Shown: positions 1 through 6,224 of the stretch, piece by piece
Layout: every line of letters starts with the position of its first letter
Position numbering within the stretch: position 1 is the stretch's first letter
Source: a virus
IMG/VR virus record: IMGVR_UViG_3300014819_000087
Location: 1 to 20,478 of that record
DNA: 20,478 bases
Direction: 5' to 3' (one strand)
The notes under the pieces: generated by a model
Told to the model about the DNA's origin: nothing
Database searches by the model: none
Seen by the model: the letters and a program-made list of their open reading frames with translations, nothing else
Position numbers and translations under genes: made by a program

Positions 1-17
1 TCGAGAACTTAAAATCT

Positions 18-23
18 AAGGAG
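18..23 (+). promoter_or_regulatory. Shine-Dalgarno of the scaffold gene
   Basis: AAGGAG lies 8 bases before the ATG at 32. A second purine patch (TGAGG, 26-30) sits closer but is too near to be the main site. Confidence 0.7.
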
Positions 24-31
24 AATGAGGC

Positions 32-1126
32 ATGTTTGATGCTATTAAACCATTGCTAGATAGCGGATTAATCAACGAAGATGTCAGTAAGGAACTCAAT
101 GAAGCTTGGGAATCTAAACTGACAGAAGCTCGTGAATTGGTTCGTGCTGAACTTCGTGAGGAGTTTGCACAACGCTATGAGCACGACAAGTCAGTGATGG
201 TAGAAGCCCTAGATAAGATGGTAACAGAAGGTCTCGCAGGAGAACTAGCTAATATTACTGCTGAAAAGCGTAATTTAGCTGAAGACCGTGTGAAGTTTCA
301 ACACAAGATGAAAGAGTCAGCAACCAAGTTTAATAGCTTTTTGGTGACCAAACTGTCTGAAGAAATTTCTGAACTGCGTAAAGACCGTAAAATGCACGCC
401 GAAGGTGTCAATAAACTTGAACACTTCGTTGTGCAGGCTCTAGCTAGAGAAATTACAGAGTTCGCTCGAGACAAACGTGATGTTGTAGAAACAAAAGTTC
501 GTTTAGTACGTGAAGCTCGTAGCAAGCTAGAAGGACTCAAGTCACGATTCATTAAAGAATCTGCACAAAAAATGAGTTCTGCTGTTAGCCGTCACTTGAA
601 GGCTGAACTGAACCAATTGCAAGAAGACATTAAAGTTGCTCGCGAGAACAATTTTGGTCGTCGTATCTTCGAAGCGTATGCTACTGAATTTGGCGCTACT
701 CACTTGAATGAGAAAGCCGAAGTTCGTAAGTTGCATGACACAATTGCGCACAAAGACAAGAAATTGTCCGAGGCAATTCGTCTCACCATGAAAGCAAAAG
801 TCCTGGTTGAGAATAAAGAGCGCGAACTGCGTATGATTAAAGAATCCAATGAGCGTGATAGCACAATGGATGAATTGTTACGTCCCTTAAACAAGGAAAA
901 ACAAGAAGTCATGCGTAATTTGCTTGAAAGCGTCCAAACTAACCGTTTGAAAAACGCATTCGAAAAGTATCTACCAGCAGTGTTGGAAGACCGATCAGCT
1001 AAAGCCCGCAAGGTGATCTCTGAGCAAGTATCCGCAGTTACCGGTGATAAGACAGTTCCACAAAAGTCAGAATCTGATGAAGATCGCAGTAATGTGATTG
1101 ATCTCAAGAGACTGGCTGGACTGTGA
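32..1126 (+). CDS. 22: Prohead core scaffold protein, T4 gp22-like
   Basis: The 364-aa protein is highly charged (Lys/Glu/Arg), has no cysteine, and reads as almost continuous alpha-helix and coiled coil from about residue 15 to 330. This is the pattern of the T4 gp22 scaffolding core, around which the capsid shell assembles and which the prohead protease later degrades. Recognisable family segments are the N-terminal EEFAQRYEHDK stretch (about 44-54), a central NNFGRRIFEAYATEFG segment (about 210-225) and a C-terminal LPAVLEDR (about 317-324). It is longer than T4 gp22 (269 aa), as is usual in aquatic T4-like phages. AAGGAG at 18-23 lies 8 bases before the ATG and fixes the start. The major capsid gene follows after 23 bases, so the two are probably co-transcribed; T4 has the same order. 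The prohead protease (gene 21) would be expected just upstream, outside the window. Confidence 0.85.
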   Translation: MFDAIKPLLDSGLINEDVSKELNEAWESKLTEARELVRAELREEFAQRYEHDKSVMVEALDKMVTEGLAGELANITAEKRNLAEDRVKFQHKMKESATKFNSFLVTKLSEEISELRKDRKMHAEGVNKLEHFVVQALAREITEFARDKRDVVETKVRLVREARSKLEGLKSRFIKESAQKMSSAVSRHLKAELNQLQEDIKVARENNFGRRIFEAYATEFGATHLNEKAEVRKLHDTIAHKDKKLSEAIRLTMKAKVLVENKERELRMIKESNERDSTMDELLRPLNKEKQEVMRNLLESVQTNRLKNAFEKYLPAVLEDRSAKARKVISEQVSAVTGDKTVPQKSESDEDRSNVIDLKRLAGL

Positions 1127-1137
1127 TAATAAAAATT

Positions 1138-1143
1138 TAGGAG
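1138..1143 (+). promoter_or_regulatory. Shine-Dalgarno of the major capsid gene
   Basis: TAGGAG lies 6 bases before the ATG at 1150, in the 23-base gap after the scaffold stop codon. This strong site suits a very highly expressed virion protein. Confidence 0.7.
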
Positions 1144-1149
1144 ACTTAA

Positions 1150-2346
1150 ATGTCACAAGAACTTTTAGAAAGTCGCTGGAGCGAGACCAAAGAAGCTCTG
1201 CTTGAAGGTTTAAACGGCACCAAGCGCAATTCGATGAGTGTTATCCTGGAAAACACCAAGCGTTACTTGAAAGAGAACGCAAGTGCTGGATCAACCTCTT
1301 CTGGCAACATTGCCACACTTAACCGTGTGATTCTGCCAGTTATCCGACGTGTGATGCCAACTGTTATTGCTAACGAGTTGGTTGGTGTTCAGCCAATGAC
1401 CGGCCCTGTTGGTCAGATCCACACTCTGCGTGTGCGTTATGCACAAAGTTTGACTGATACTTCTGCTGCTGCAACTTCTGTTACAGCCGGCCAAGAAGCA
1501 TTGAGCCCATTCACGATTGCTACAGCTTACTCTACTGTTCCCCAAGGAACAAGTACAGCTACATCCTACACTGGTGGTAACACAGCAGTGATGGAAGGTA
1601 CTGGCGGTAAGCAAATCAGCGTTCAAATCTTGAAACAAGCTGTTGAAGCCAAGACCCGCAAGTTGCAAGCTCGCTGGACTTTTGAATCTGCACAAGACGC
1701 ACAAGCCATGCATGGTATTGACGTTGAAGCAGAAATCATGGCTGCTCTGGCACAAGAGATTACCGCTGAGATTGACCAAGAGATTCTTTTGAGCTTGCGC
1801 TCATTGGCATCTACTGAGTTCACATACAACCAAGCTACCGTTTCAGGTACAGCTACATTCGTTGGTGACGAACACGCCGCTTTGGCTGTTTTGATCAACC
1901 GTGTTGCTAACTTGATCGCCCAACGTACACGTCGTGGCGCTGGTAACTACGCTGTTGTGAGTTCAGCTGCGTTGACAGTGTTGCAAAGTGCAACTACTTC
2001 AGCTTTTGCTCGTACCACAGAAGGCACCTTTGAAGCACCTACAAACACCAAGTTTGTTGGTACCCTGAACGGTTCTATGCGTGTGTTTGTTGACAGCTAT
2101 GCTGCTGACACCACACCAGTTCTGGTTGGATACAAAGGCTCTTCAGAAGCTGACGCTCCTGCATTCTACTGCCCATACATTCCTTTGATGAGCAGTGGTG
2201 TTGTGTTGGATCCAACAACCTTTGAACCAGTGGTGTCATTCATGACACGTTATGGTTACATTGAGTTGACCAACACTGCAAGTTCGTTCGGTAACGCCGG
2301 CGACTATGTTGGTGAGATCGCAGTATCTAACTTGTCATTCTCCTAA
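1150..2346 (+). CDS. 23: Major capsid protein, T4 gp23-like
   Basis: The 398-aa protein carries conserved gp23 blocks: RRVMPTVIANELVGVQPMTGP (about 66-86), the KTRKLQARWTFESAQD and HGIDVEAEIMAAL region (about 170-202), NLIAQRTRRGAGNYAVVSS, a FVGTLNGSMRVFVDSYA strand, VGYKGSS, FYCPYIPL and a C-terminal TRYGY. It forms the HK97-fold capsid shell. It is clearly shorter than T4 gp23 (521 aa). The stretch between the VRYA motif and the QILKQ helix is only about 70 residues, so the T4 insertion domain seems reduced or missing. The gp21 protease cleaves after (I/L)-X-E in T4; here L40-K41-E42, just before the Ser/Gly-rich NASAGSTSSG linker, is the best candidate site and would give a mature protein of about 356 residues. 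A strong ribosome-binding site precedes it and a strong terminator follows it. Confidence 0.93.
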   Translation: MSQELLESRWSETKEALLEGLNGTKRNSMSVILENTKRYLKENASAGSTSSGNIATLNRVILPVIRRVMPTVIANELVGVQPMTGPVGQIHTLRVRYAQSLTDTSAAATSVTAGQEALSPFTIATAYSTVPQGTSTATSYTGGNTAVMEGTGGKQISVQILKQAVEAKTRKLQARWTFESAQDAQAMHGIDVEAEIMAALAQEITAEIDQEILLSLRSLASTEFTYNQATVSGTATFVGDEHAALAVLINRVANLIAQRTRRGAGNYAVVSSAALTVLQSATTSAFARTTEGTFEAPTNTKFVGTLNGSMRVFVDSYAADTTPVLVGYKGSSEADAPAFYCPYIPLMSSGVVLDPTTFEPVVSFMTRYGYIELTNTASSFGNAGDYVGEIAVSNLSFS

Positions 2347-2376
2347 TCAGAGAATCCAACCCAGGGATGGGAAGGC

Positions 2377-2401
2377 AAAAACCTGCTTCGGCAGGTTTTT
2401 T
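2377..2401 (+). terminator. Rho-independent terminator after the major capsid gene
   Basis: A CCTGC/GCAGG core stem (2382-2386 with 2391-2395) closes on a TTCG tetraloop in the very stable C(UUCG)G context. It is extended by an A-tract pairing with the T-run (2377-2381 with 2396-2400), making up to 10 bp. It sits 30 bases after the capsid stop codon and probably insulates the high head-gene transcription from the accessory genes. Confidence 0.9.
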
Positions 2402-2406
2402 GTTGG

Positions 2407-2414
2407 CTAAGTAT
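2407..2414 (+). promoter_or_regulatory. Possible late-type promoter box (CTAAGTAT)
   Basis: CTAAGTAT follows the terminator and resembles the T4 late core (TATAAATA) at the xTAARTA level. It is only 4 bases from the ATG at 2419. A T4-like spacing would start transcription at about 2420, inside the start codon, so it may not be the real promoter of this gene. Confidence 0.25.
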
Positions 2415-2418
2415 TTGA

Positions 2419-3501
2419 ATGAATATTATATACGCAAATAGCATTGATCCAATTTATCCTAAGGATTATGCGCGAGATTATTTGAATCAATTTCTTCCCA
2501 ATCAAACTTGTTTTCTTTTTACTGACAACAACATTAATAGATTTTCTGACATTGACACGGTGCTTAGTGCCGCAGGTAAGTTAGATTTTATACTAATTGA
2601 CATTACTCACAATGTAGTGGGACTAAAACACAATCAGTTTAGTACCACTTGTAACGGCAATCTCATTCATACCATAGAACAATTGGTTGAATATTGTGAA
2701 TTGTATGCTCCAACTGTTGTGCTACATTGCGATTTTAATTATCAATCCAATACTAGCCACTATTTTTATTTTCCACTTTGGTTATGGATGTGGTCAGCAA
2801 AAAAACCATTGTGGTATGCAAATGAAGGGAAACAACTCAATTTGTATGATGTGTTAGAAAATAAAACTCAAGGACTGTTTTGTTTAAACAGAACACCAAC
2901 CTGGCACAGGATTTTGTTGTTTAATACTATTGTAGAAAAATCATGGTTCTCAAAAATATCATATACGTTTGGTAATCATGGACACGGCAAACAATTTGAA
3001 CATGCGTTTCACAGTTTAACTCAATTAGAGATAACTGAATTTGAACGCAAAAAACATTATTTGCCTTTTGTGTTAATTGATGAAGATAAAGAAGATACTA
3101 CAGATGTAGGAGTATCACACCCAGTCTGGAGCACTCACACATTTAATCTAGTGACTGAGTCTTCAATATCCTATACATTACTCAGTGAAAAAACAGCTAA
3201 ACCTTTTGTAACAAAAATGATACCTATTATTTTAGGACCTCAAAATGCTGCACAACATTTAACAGAACTAGGTTTAGATATGTTTGAGGATATTGTACCT
3301 TGGTATACTTGGGACCACTTAGAAAGTCCAAGAGATCGGATTAGTATTATAGTAAATTTTTTAGAAGATTTTCTCAAACAAGATCTTGTGGCAATCTATC
3401 ATGCCAACAAACATAGAGTCGATTGTAACAAAGAATTTTTTCATAGCGAAAAATTTAGAAAAAATCTTCTTAAAGATATGGTCAAACTTTCATCCAACTG
3501 A
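2419..3501 (+). CDS. Putative glycosyltransferase, GT10-like C-terminal motif
   Basis: This is a 360-aa protein with no signal peptide or clear membrane segment. Its C-terminal part (about 242-320) has a layout seen in GT10 fucosyltransferase-like proteins of aquatic phages: FNLVTES (242-248), SEKTAKPF (256-263), then IPIILGPQN, followed by a helix with LGLDMFEDIVPW. In that family the Glu and the SEK lysine lie in the nucleotide-sugar pocket. The first 240 residues begin with a beta-strand (NIIYANSID) and are otherwise not recognised. The natural-looking N-terminus supports the ATG at 2419, but no Shine-Dalgarno precedes it. The coding sequence is visibly richer in A+T than the flanking head genes, which hints at separate acquisition as a moron-type cargo gene. 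The 3' end overlaps the opposite-strand gene by 20 bases. The sugar and acceptor are unknown; the family assignment rests on motif memory only. Confidence 0.6.
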   Translation: MNIIYANSIDPIYPKDYARDYLNQFLPNQTCFLFTDNNINRFSDIDTVLSAAGKLDFILIDITHNVVGLKHNQFSTTCNGNLIHTIEQLVEYCELYAPTVVLHCDFNYQSNTSHYFYFPLWLWMWSAKKPLWYANEGKQLNLYDVLENKTQGLFCLNRTPTWHRILLFNTIVEKSWFSKISYTFGNHGHGKQFEHAFHSLTQLEITEFERKKHYLPFVLIDEDKEDTTDVGVSHPVWSTHTFNLVTESSISYTLLSEKTAKPFVTKMIPIILGPQNAAQHLTELGLDMFEDIVPWYTWDHLESPRDRISIIVNFLEDFLKQDLVAIYHANKHRVDCNKEFFHSEKFRKNLLKDMVKLSSN

Positions 3502-4630
3502 GATATTGACTAACTTTTTTCTTGACACTGGCCCAGTCGCCCATTGCGGGCTGACGGAACAGGCGTGCAGTTGAGTACCATGGTGAATCATCACGATTTA
3601 ACAACCAGCGCCAGTCTGTACCAAACCAGTTGAGCATAATCCAGGTAGGACGACCTAGTGCTCCGCTAAGATGTGATACAGCAGTGTCCACACCAATTAC
3701 AACGTCCATGGCCATGATTAAGGCCGCAGTGTCTACAAAACTTGTAATACTGCCAGGATATGCCTTGACTCCTGCTTCCACTAGTGCTGCTTCTTCTTCG
3801 GGTGTGGCATCAATTTGCAAATTAACCCATTCATATTGAGAATTTGTTCGGATCAGTTCCAGCATGTCTTCAAACGGCATGCCCTTGTGACGATTCAACC
3901 AAGCATCACGACGGCCACTCCAACAAAATCCCACCCTCATGCGAGTCTTGGGACCTAGTATTTGCAACCATTCTTGCTGTTTGTTCATATCTACGTTGAG
4001 ATAGTTCACAGGCTTTGGCAAGTTTTCTAGTGTGACACCCAAGATGCCAGGAATGCTCATGATAGGAATCCAGTAGTCAAACTTGCCAACATCATCTAAA
4101 TAGCCGCCAACTCGTTCAATGATGGGGCTGTTGCTTAATAAAGGAATCAATCCGTCTGTTACTTTGAGTTTGATCTTTGCACCTGCCACATGCAAGTTCC
4201 ACAAGAAGCGCACAAACTGAATATTGTCTCCATGACCTTGTTCGCCTTCCACAAGGATAGTTTTGTCTTTTAAGTCTTGACCAGTCCAACGTGGCTGTGT
4301 GTGTTTGGGCAGTTGACCGGCAAGATGCTCATAGTTCCAACGCACTTCATACAAAGGCCATCCTTGAGCATAGTTGCCCTGGATCAAATAGCTTACTGCT
4401 AGATTAAAAAGGGCTGTGACATTCTGTGGTTCTAACACAATGGCATGCTGTAAGAATGGCACAGCTCGTGCAGGTTGCCCACATTCTCTCATGACATTGC
4501 CATAGTTGTTCCAGGCAGCAGCCAAGTCCATGTCTTCTACAAATGCTTGAGCATAGCATTTGAGAGCTTCAGTTGGTTGATTTTGTGCTCGGTATTCGTT
4601 GCCTTGAGCAATTAAAAGTTGTGTATCCAT
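3482..4630 (-). CDS. TPR-domain glycosyltransferase, GT9-like
   Basis: Read from the ATG at 4630 the protein has 382 residues. About three tetratricopeptide units span residues 5-105 (for example AWNNYGNVMRECGQPARAV and ALFNLAVSYLIQGNYAQGW). A GT-B/heptosyltransferase-like domain follows, with GEQGHGDNIQFVRF (about 131-144), VGFCWSGR (about 243-250), VIGVDTAVSHLSGALGRPTW (about 320-339) and DWRWLLNRDDSPWY (about 346-359). This TPR plus GT9 layout is common in Proteobacteria and occurs in aquatic phages; GT9 enzymes usually move sugars onto lipopolysaccharide. An in-frame TTG at 4654 would add eight residues, but it sits at or before the expected transcription start of the promoter at 4658-4686, so the ATG is preferred. 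It is the only gene on this strand. Likely roles are remodelling of the host surface or glycosylation of virion proteins; the acceptor is unknown. Confidence 0.85.
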   Translation of the reverse strand: MDTQLLIAQGNEYRAQNQPTEALKCYAQAFVEDMDLAAAWNNYGNVMRECGQPARAVPFLQHAIVLEPQNVTALFNLAVSYLIQGNYAQGWPLYEVRWNYEHLAGQLPKHTQPRWTGQDLKDKTILVEGEQGHGDNIQFVRFLWNLHVAGAKIKLKVTDGLIPLLSNSPIIERVGGYLDDVGKFDYWIPIMSIPGILGVTLENLPKPVNYLNVDMNKQQEWLQILGPKTRMRVGFCWSGRRDAWLNRHKGMPFEDMLELIRTNSQYEWVNLQIDATPEEEAALVEAGVKAYPGSITSFVDTAALIMAMDVVIGVDTAVSHLSGALGRPTWIMLNWFGTDWRWLLNRDDSPWYSTARLFRQPAMGDWASVKKKVSQYLSWMKV

Positions 4631-4657
4631 GGCTATATTTAAGGTGCAGTTCAAGCC

Positions 4658-4686
4658 ATTTTACATTTTCGCTAAATACTTGTCAA
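4658..4686 (-). promoter_or_regulatory. Sigma70-type promoter for the TPR-glycosyltransferase
   Basis: On the minus strand a perfect -35 box TTGACA (4686-4681) is followed by exactly 17 bases and then TAAAAT (4663-4658), five of six matches to TATAAT. The start point would fall near 4651, leaving a leader of about 20 bases before the ATG at 4630. Host RNA polymerase could read this without phage factors, so the gene may be expressed early. No good Shine-Dalgarno is seen. Confidence 0.75.
4672..4679 (+). promoter_or_regulatory. Late-type promoter box (CTAAATAC) for the gene at 4769
   Basis: CTAAATAC matches the T4 late core TATAAATA except at its first base when TAAATA is aligned. With T4 spacing, transcription would begin at about 4685 and give an 85-base structured leader. 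The box lies inside the spacer of the opposite-strand sigma70 promoter, so the two polymerase sites would compete. Confidence 0.45.
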
Positions 4687-4743
4687 CGCAAATTGGCGTT
4701 TTATGCGGTATTAACCCCACCGCGTAGCGGCTAGAACCCGCAT
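4685..4743 (+). promoter_or_regulatory. Structured 5' leader upstream of the gene at 4769
   Basis: Three stems can be drawn: AACGC/GCGTT (4685-4689 with 4696-4700), an outer ATGCGG/CCGCAT (4703-4708 with 4738-4743), and inside it CCGC/GCGG (4720-4723 with 4727-4730, GTA loop). The ribosome-binding site at 4756-4761 lies just downstream and is not paired in this fold. It could be a stabilising leader or a small regulatory element; no known riboswitch is recognised. Confidence 0.4.
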
Positions 4744-4768
4744 CGGACTTCTGTTAAGGAGAAAACAA

Positions 4769-5548
4769 ATGGGTCGTCCTCTAAAAATTCAAAAACGTTC
4801 TACCGGTTCAGGCAATGGCGGCGCAGCCGTTAACGTCGACATTGGTTATCCAAACTTTGGATCATTAACTGATCCAGTTTACAACTCACCTGTTCAAACC
4901 CTGGACAGTACACAATATGTGGGCGTGGTTGGTGGTGCAAGTTCTGCTGCCACTTCAGCTACAAATCCTCGTACATTAGTGGAAGTAAACATTACATTGG
5001 CTTCTGGATCAGCTGCTGGTACAGCCGCGGGTTATATTATCCGCCAAAAAGGCAGCCACAAATACCTAGTTGGTGATAGTACCAGCCGTAGTGCTCTTGT
5101 TGTGGGAAATGCCTATCGTATTACCACAGTGGGTGACACTGTCTGGACATCATATGGTGCTCCTGCAGGCTATGCAGTAGGTACAATTTTTACTTGTACT
5201 GTCGTAAACGCTAACACCGGTACAGGCCGTGTGAACCTAGTTGGTGTTTGTGTTCTTAGTAATGCAGCATCGCCCACAAACGGTAACATGAGTATTGCTT
5301 ATGTTGATGATACTAGTTCTGAAGTGTATGTTTCTAAACTAACTAATCGTTTCATGCTAGGTTGGGAAGGTGGATCAAACTATGCCGCTACTTCTGTTGT
5401 TGCAGACGTTCGTGCATTGGCCAACTTCTTCACAGACGAAGGCACAATGATAAAGTCAGGCACCACTGGTGGAGTCAATACTGGGTCTGCTCAAAGCGGA
5501 CAACAGAATTTACTGAACCTTGCCCTGATACAAAACGCTACAAGCTAA
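4769..5548 (+). CDS. Putative phage structural protein
   Basis: This is a 259-aa protein starting MGRPLKIQKR, a basic N-terminus seen on small virion proteins of aquatic T4-like phages. It is otherwise rich in Gly, Ala, Ser, Thr and Val and probably all beta. Residues about 112-155 (VGNAYRITTVGDTVWTSYGA, then VGTIFTC and a TGTGR turn) match a small beta module found repeatedly in phage virion proteins, usually written as Y.I...G.T.(F/W)...GA...VGT.F...GTG. There is no signal peptide or membrane segment. AAGGAG at 4756-4761, 7 bases before the ATG, fixes the start. It lies behind a late-type promoter box and is followed by a hairpin terminator, so it looks like a single late unit. A head decoration, neck or fibre-associated role is possible; I cannot choose between them. 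Confidence 0.6.
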   Translation: MGRPLKIQKRSTGSGNGGAAVNVDIGYPNFGSLTDPVYNSPVQTLDSTQYVGVVGGASSAATSATNPRTLVEVNITLASGSAAGTAAGYIIRQKGSHKYLVGDSTSRSALVVGNAYRITTVGDTVWTSYGAPAGYAVGTIFTCTVVNANTGTGRVNLVGVCVLSNAASPTNGNMSIAYVDDTSSEVYVSKLTNRFMLGWEGGSNYAATSVVADVRALANFFTDEGTMIKSGTTGGVNTGSAQSGQQNLLNLALIQNATS

Positions 5549-5563
5549 TTTGTAGCAACTCAC

Positions 5564-5596
5564 AATCCTCCCGGATATATACTGGGAGGATTTTTT
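5564..5596 (+). terminator. Hairpin terminator that also contains the next gene's ribosome-binding site
   Basis: AATCCTCCC (5564-5572) pairs perfectly with GGGAGGATT (5584-5592) around an 11-base A/T-rich loop, and six T residues (5591-5596) end directly at the ATG at 5597. The 3' arm carries GGAGG (5585-5589), 7 bases before that ATG. The element can therefore end transcription of the upstream gene and, in read-through RNA, hide the ribosome-binding site of the downstream gene. Confidence 0.85.
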
Positions 5597-6169
5597 ATGG
5601 CCGCAGCGTTTGTATTAGGTAACGGAGTTACTCGTAAAGGTATTAATTTGGAACATTTGCGCACACACGGCACAATCTATGGGTGCAATGCGTTGTACAG
5701 AGATTTTACACCAGATGTGTTGATTGCTACTGATCGCCCAATTAGCGAGCAAATACAGCATTCAGGTTACCCACTAAAAAACAAATTCTACACTAGAAAA
5801 CCACTTGATGGACTTGGTGCGCATCGTGTTCCTGATCAATACTGGGGATACAGTTCTGGACCATTAGCAACAGCAATTGCAGCAGCGGATCAACACATGG
5901 ATATTTATTTGTTAGGATTTGATATGGCCGGTATTAATGAACGATTTAACAATCTATACGCCGACTCTGAATTCTACAAGCGCAGTGGAGCAAATCCAAC
6001 TTATACTGGCAATTGGGAACGTCAACTGCTCAAAGTCATGCAAGATTATCCGCACACAAACTTCATTAGAGTGCATGGAGCAGTCACAGCAGACGTGCCA
6101 GAATTTAACAAACACCCCCGATACTCACGCCTAAACATTGGAGATTTCCAAAGCCTGTTTGGTGTTTGA
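5597..6169 (+). CDS. Rossmann-like protein resembling DUF115/MptE-type phage proteins
   Basis: The 190-aa protein begins with FVLGNGVTRKGINLEHLR (residues 5-22), a strand, a glycine-rich turn and a helix. It continues with IYGCNALYRDFTPDVLIATD (about 28-47), then a Gly/Pro-rich loop, then IYLLGFDMAG (about 104-113). This nucleotide-binding-like layout and the GCNALYRDF..D...A.D motif recall the DUF115/MptE-like group (related to 6-hydroxymethylpterin pyrophosphokinases and motility accessory factors) that occurs in aquatic phages. The function is unknown; sugar or nucleotide handling is an inference. The start is set by GGAGG inside the terminator stem. It is the last gene before the fibre cluster and may belong with the two glycosyltransferase-like genes upstream. 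Confidence 0.6.
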   Translation: MAAAFVLGNGVTRKGINLEHLRTHGTIYGCNALYRDFTPDVLIATDRPISEQIQHSGYPLKNKFYTRKPLDGLGAHRVPDQYWGYSSGPLATAIAAADQHMDIYLLGFDMAGINERFNNLYADSEFYKRSGANPTYTGNWERQLLKVMQDYPHTNFIRVHGAVTADVPEFNKHPRYSRLNIGDFQSLFGV

Positions 6170-6196
6170 CCCAAAGTCAGCATAGGACATGCCCTG

Positions 6197-6204
6197 GTAA
6201 ATAT
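6197..6204 (+). promoter_or_regulatory. Possible late-type promoter box (GTAAATAT)
   Basis: GTAAATAT lies in the 55-base gap before the fibre gene at 6225. T4-like spacing would put the transcript start near 6210, about 15 bases before the ATG. The only Shine-Dalgarno candidate is a weak AGGG at 6210-6213. Confidence 0.4.
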
Positions 6205-6224
6205 ACAATAGGGCCAGATTCAGC

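Noticed and set aside
3386-3574. 62-residue plus-strand frame between the two convergent genes
   Set aside because: It lies in another frame of the GT10-like gene and runs across the antisense of the next gene, with no ribosome-binding site or recognisable sequence.
4631-4654. TTG start giving eight extra residues on the TPR-glycosyltransferase
   Set aside because: It falls at or upstream of the expected transcript start of the sigma70 promoter, and an ATG follows closely.
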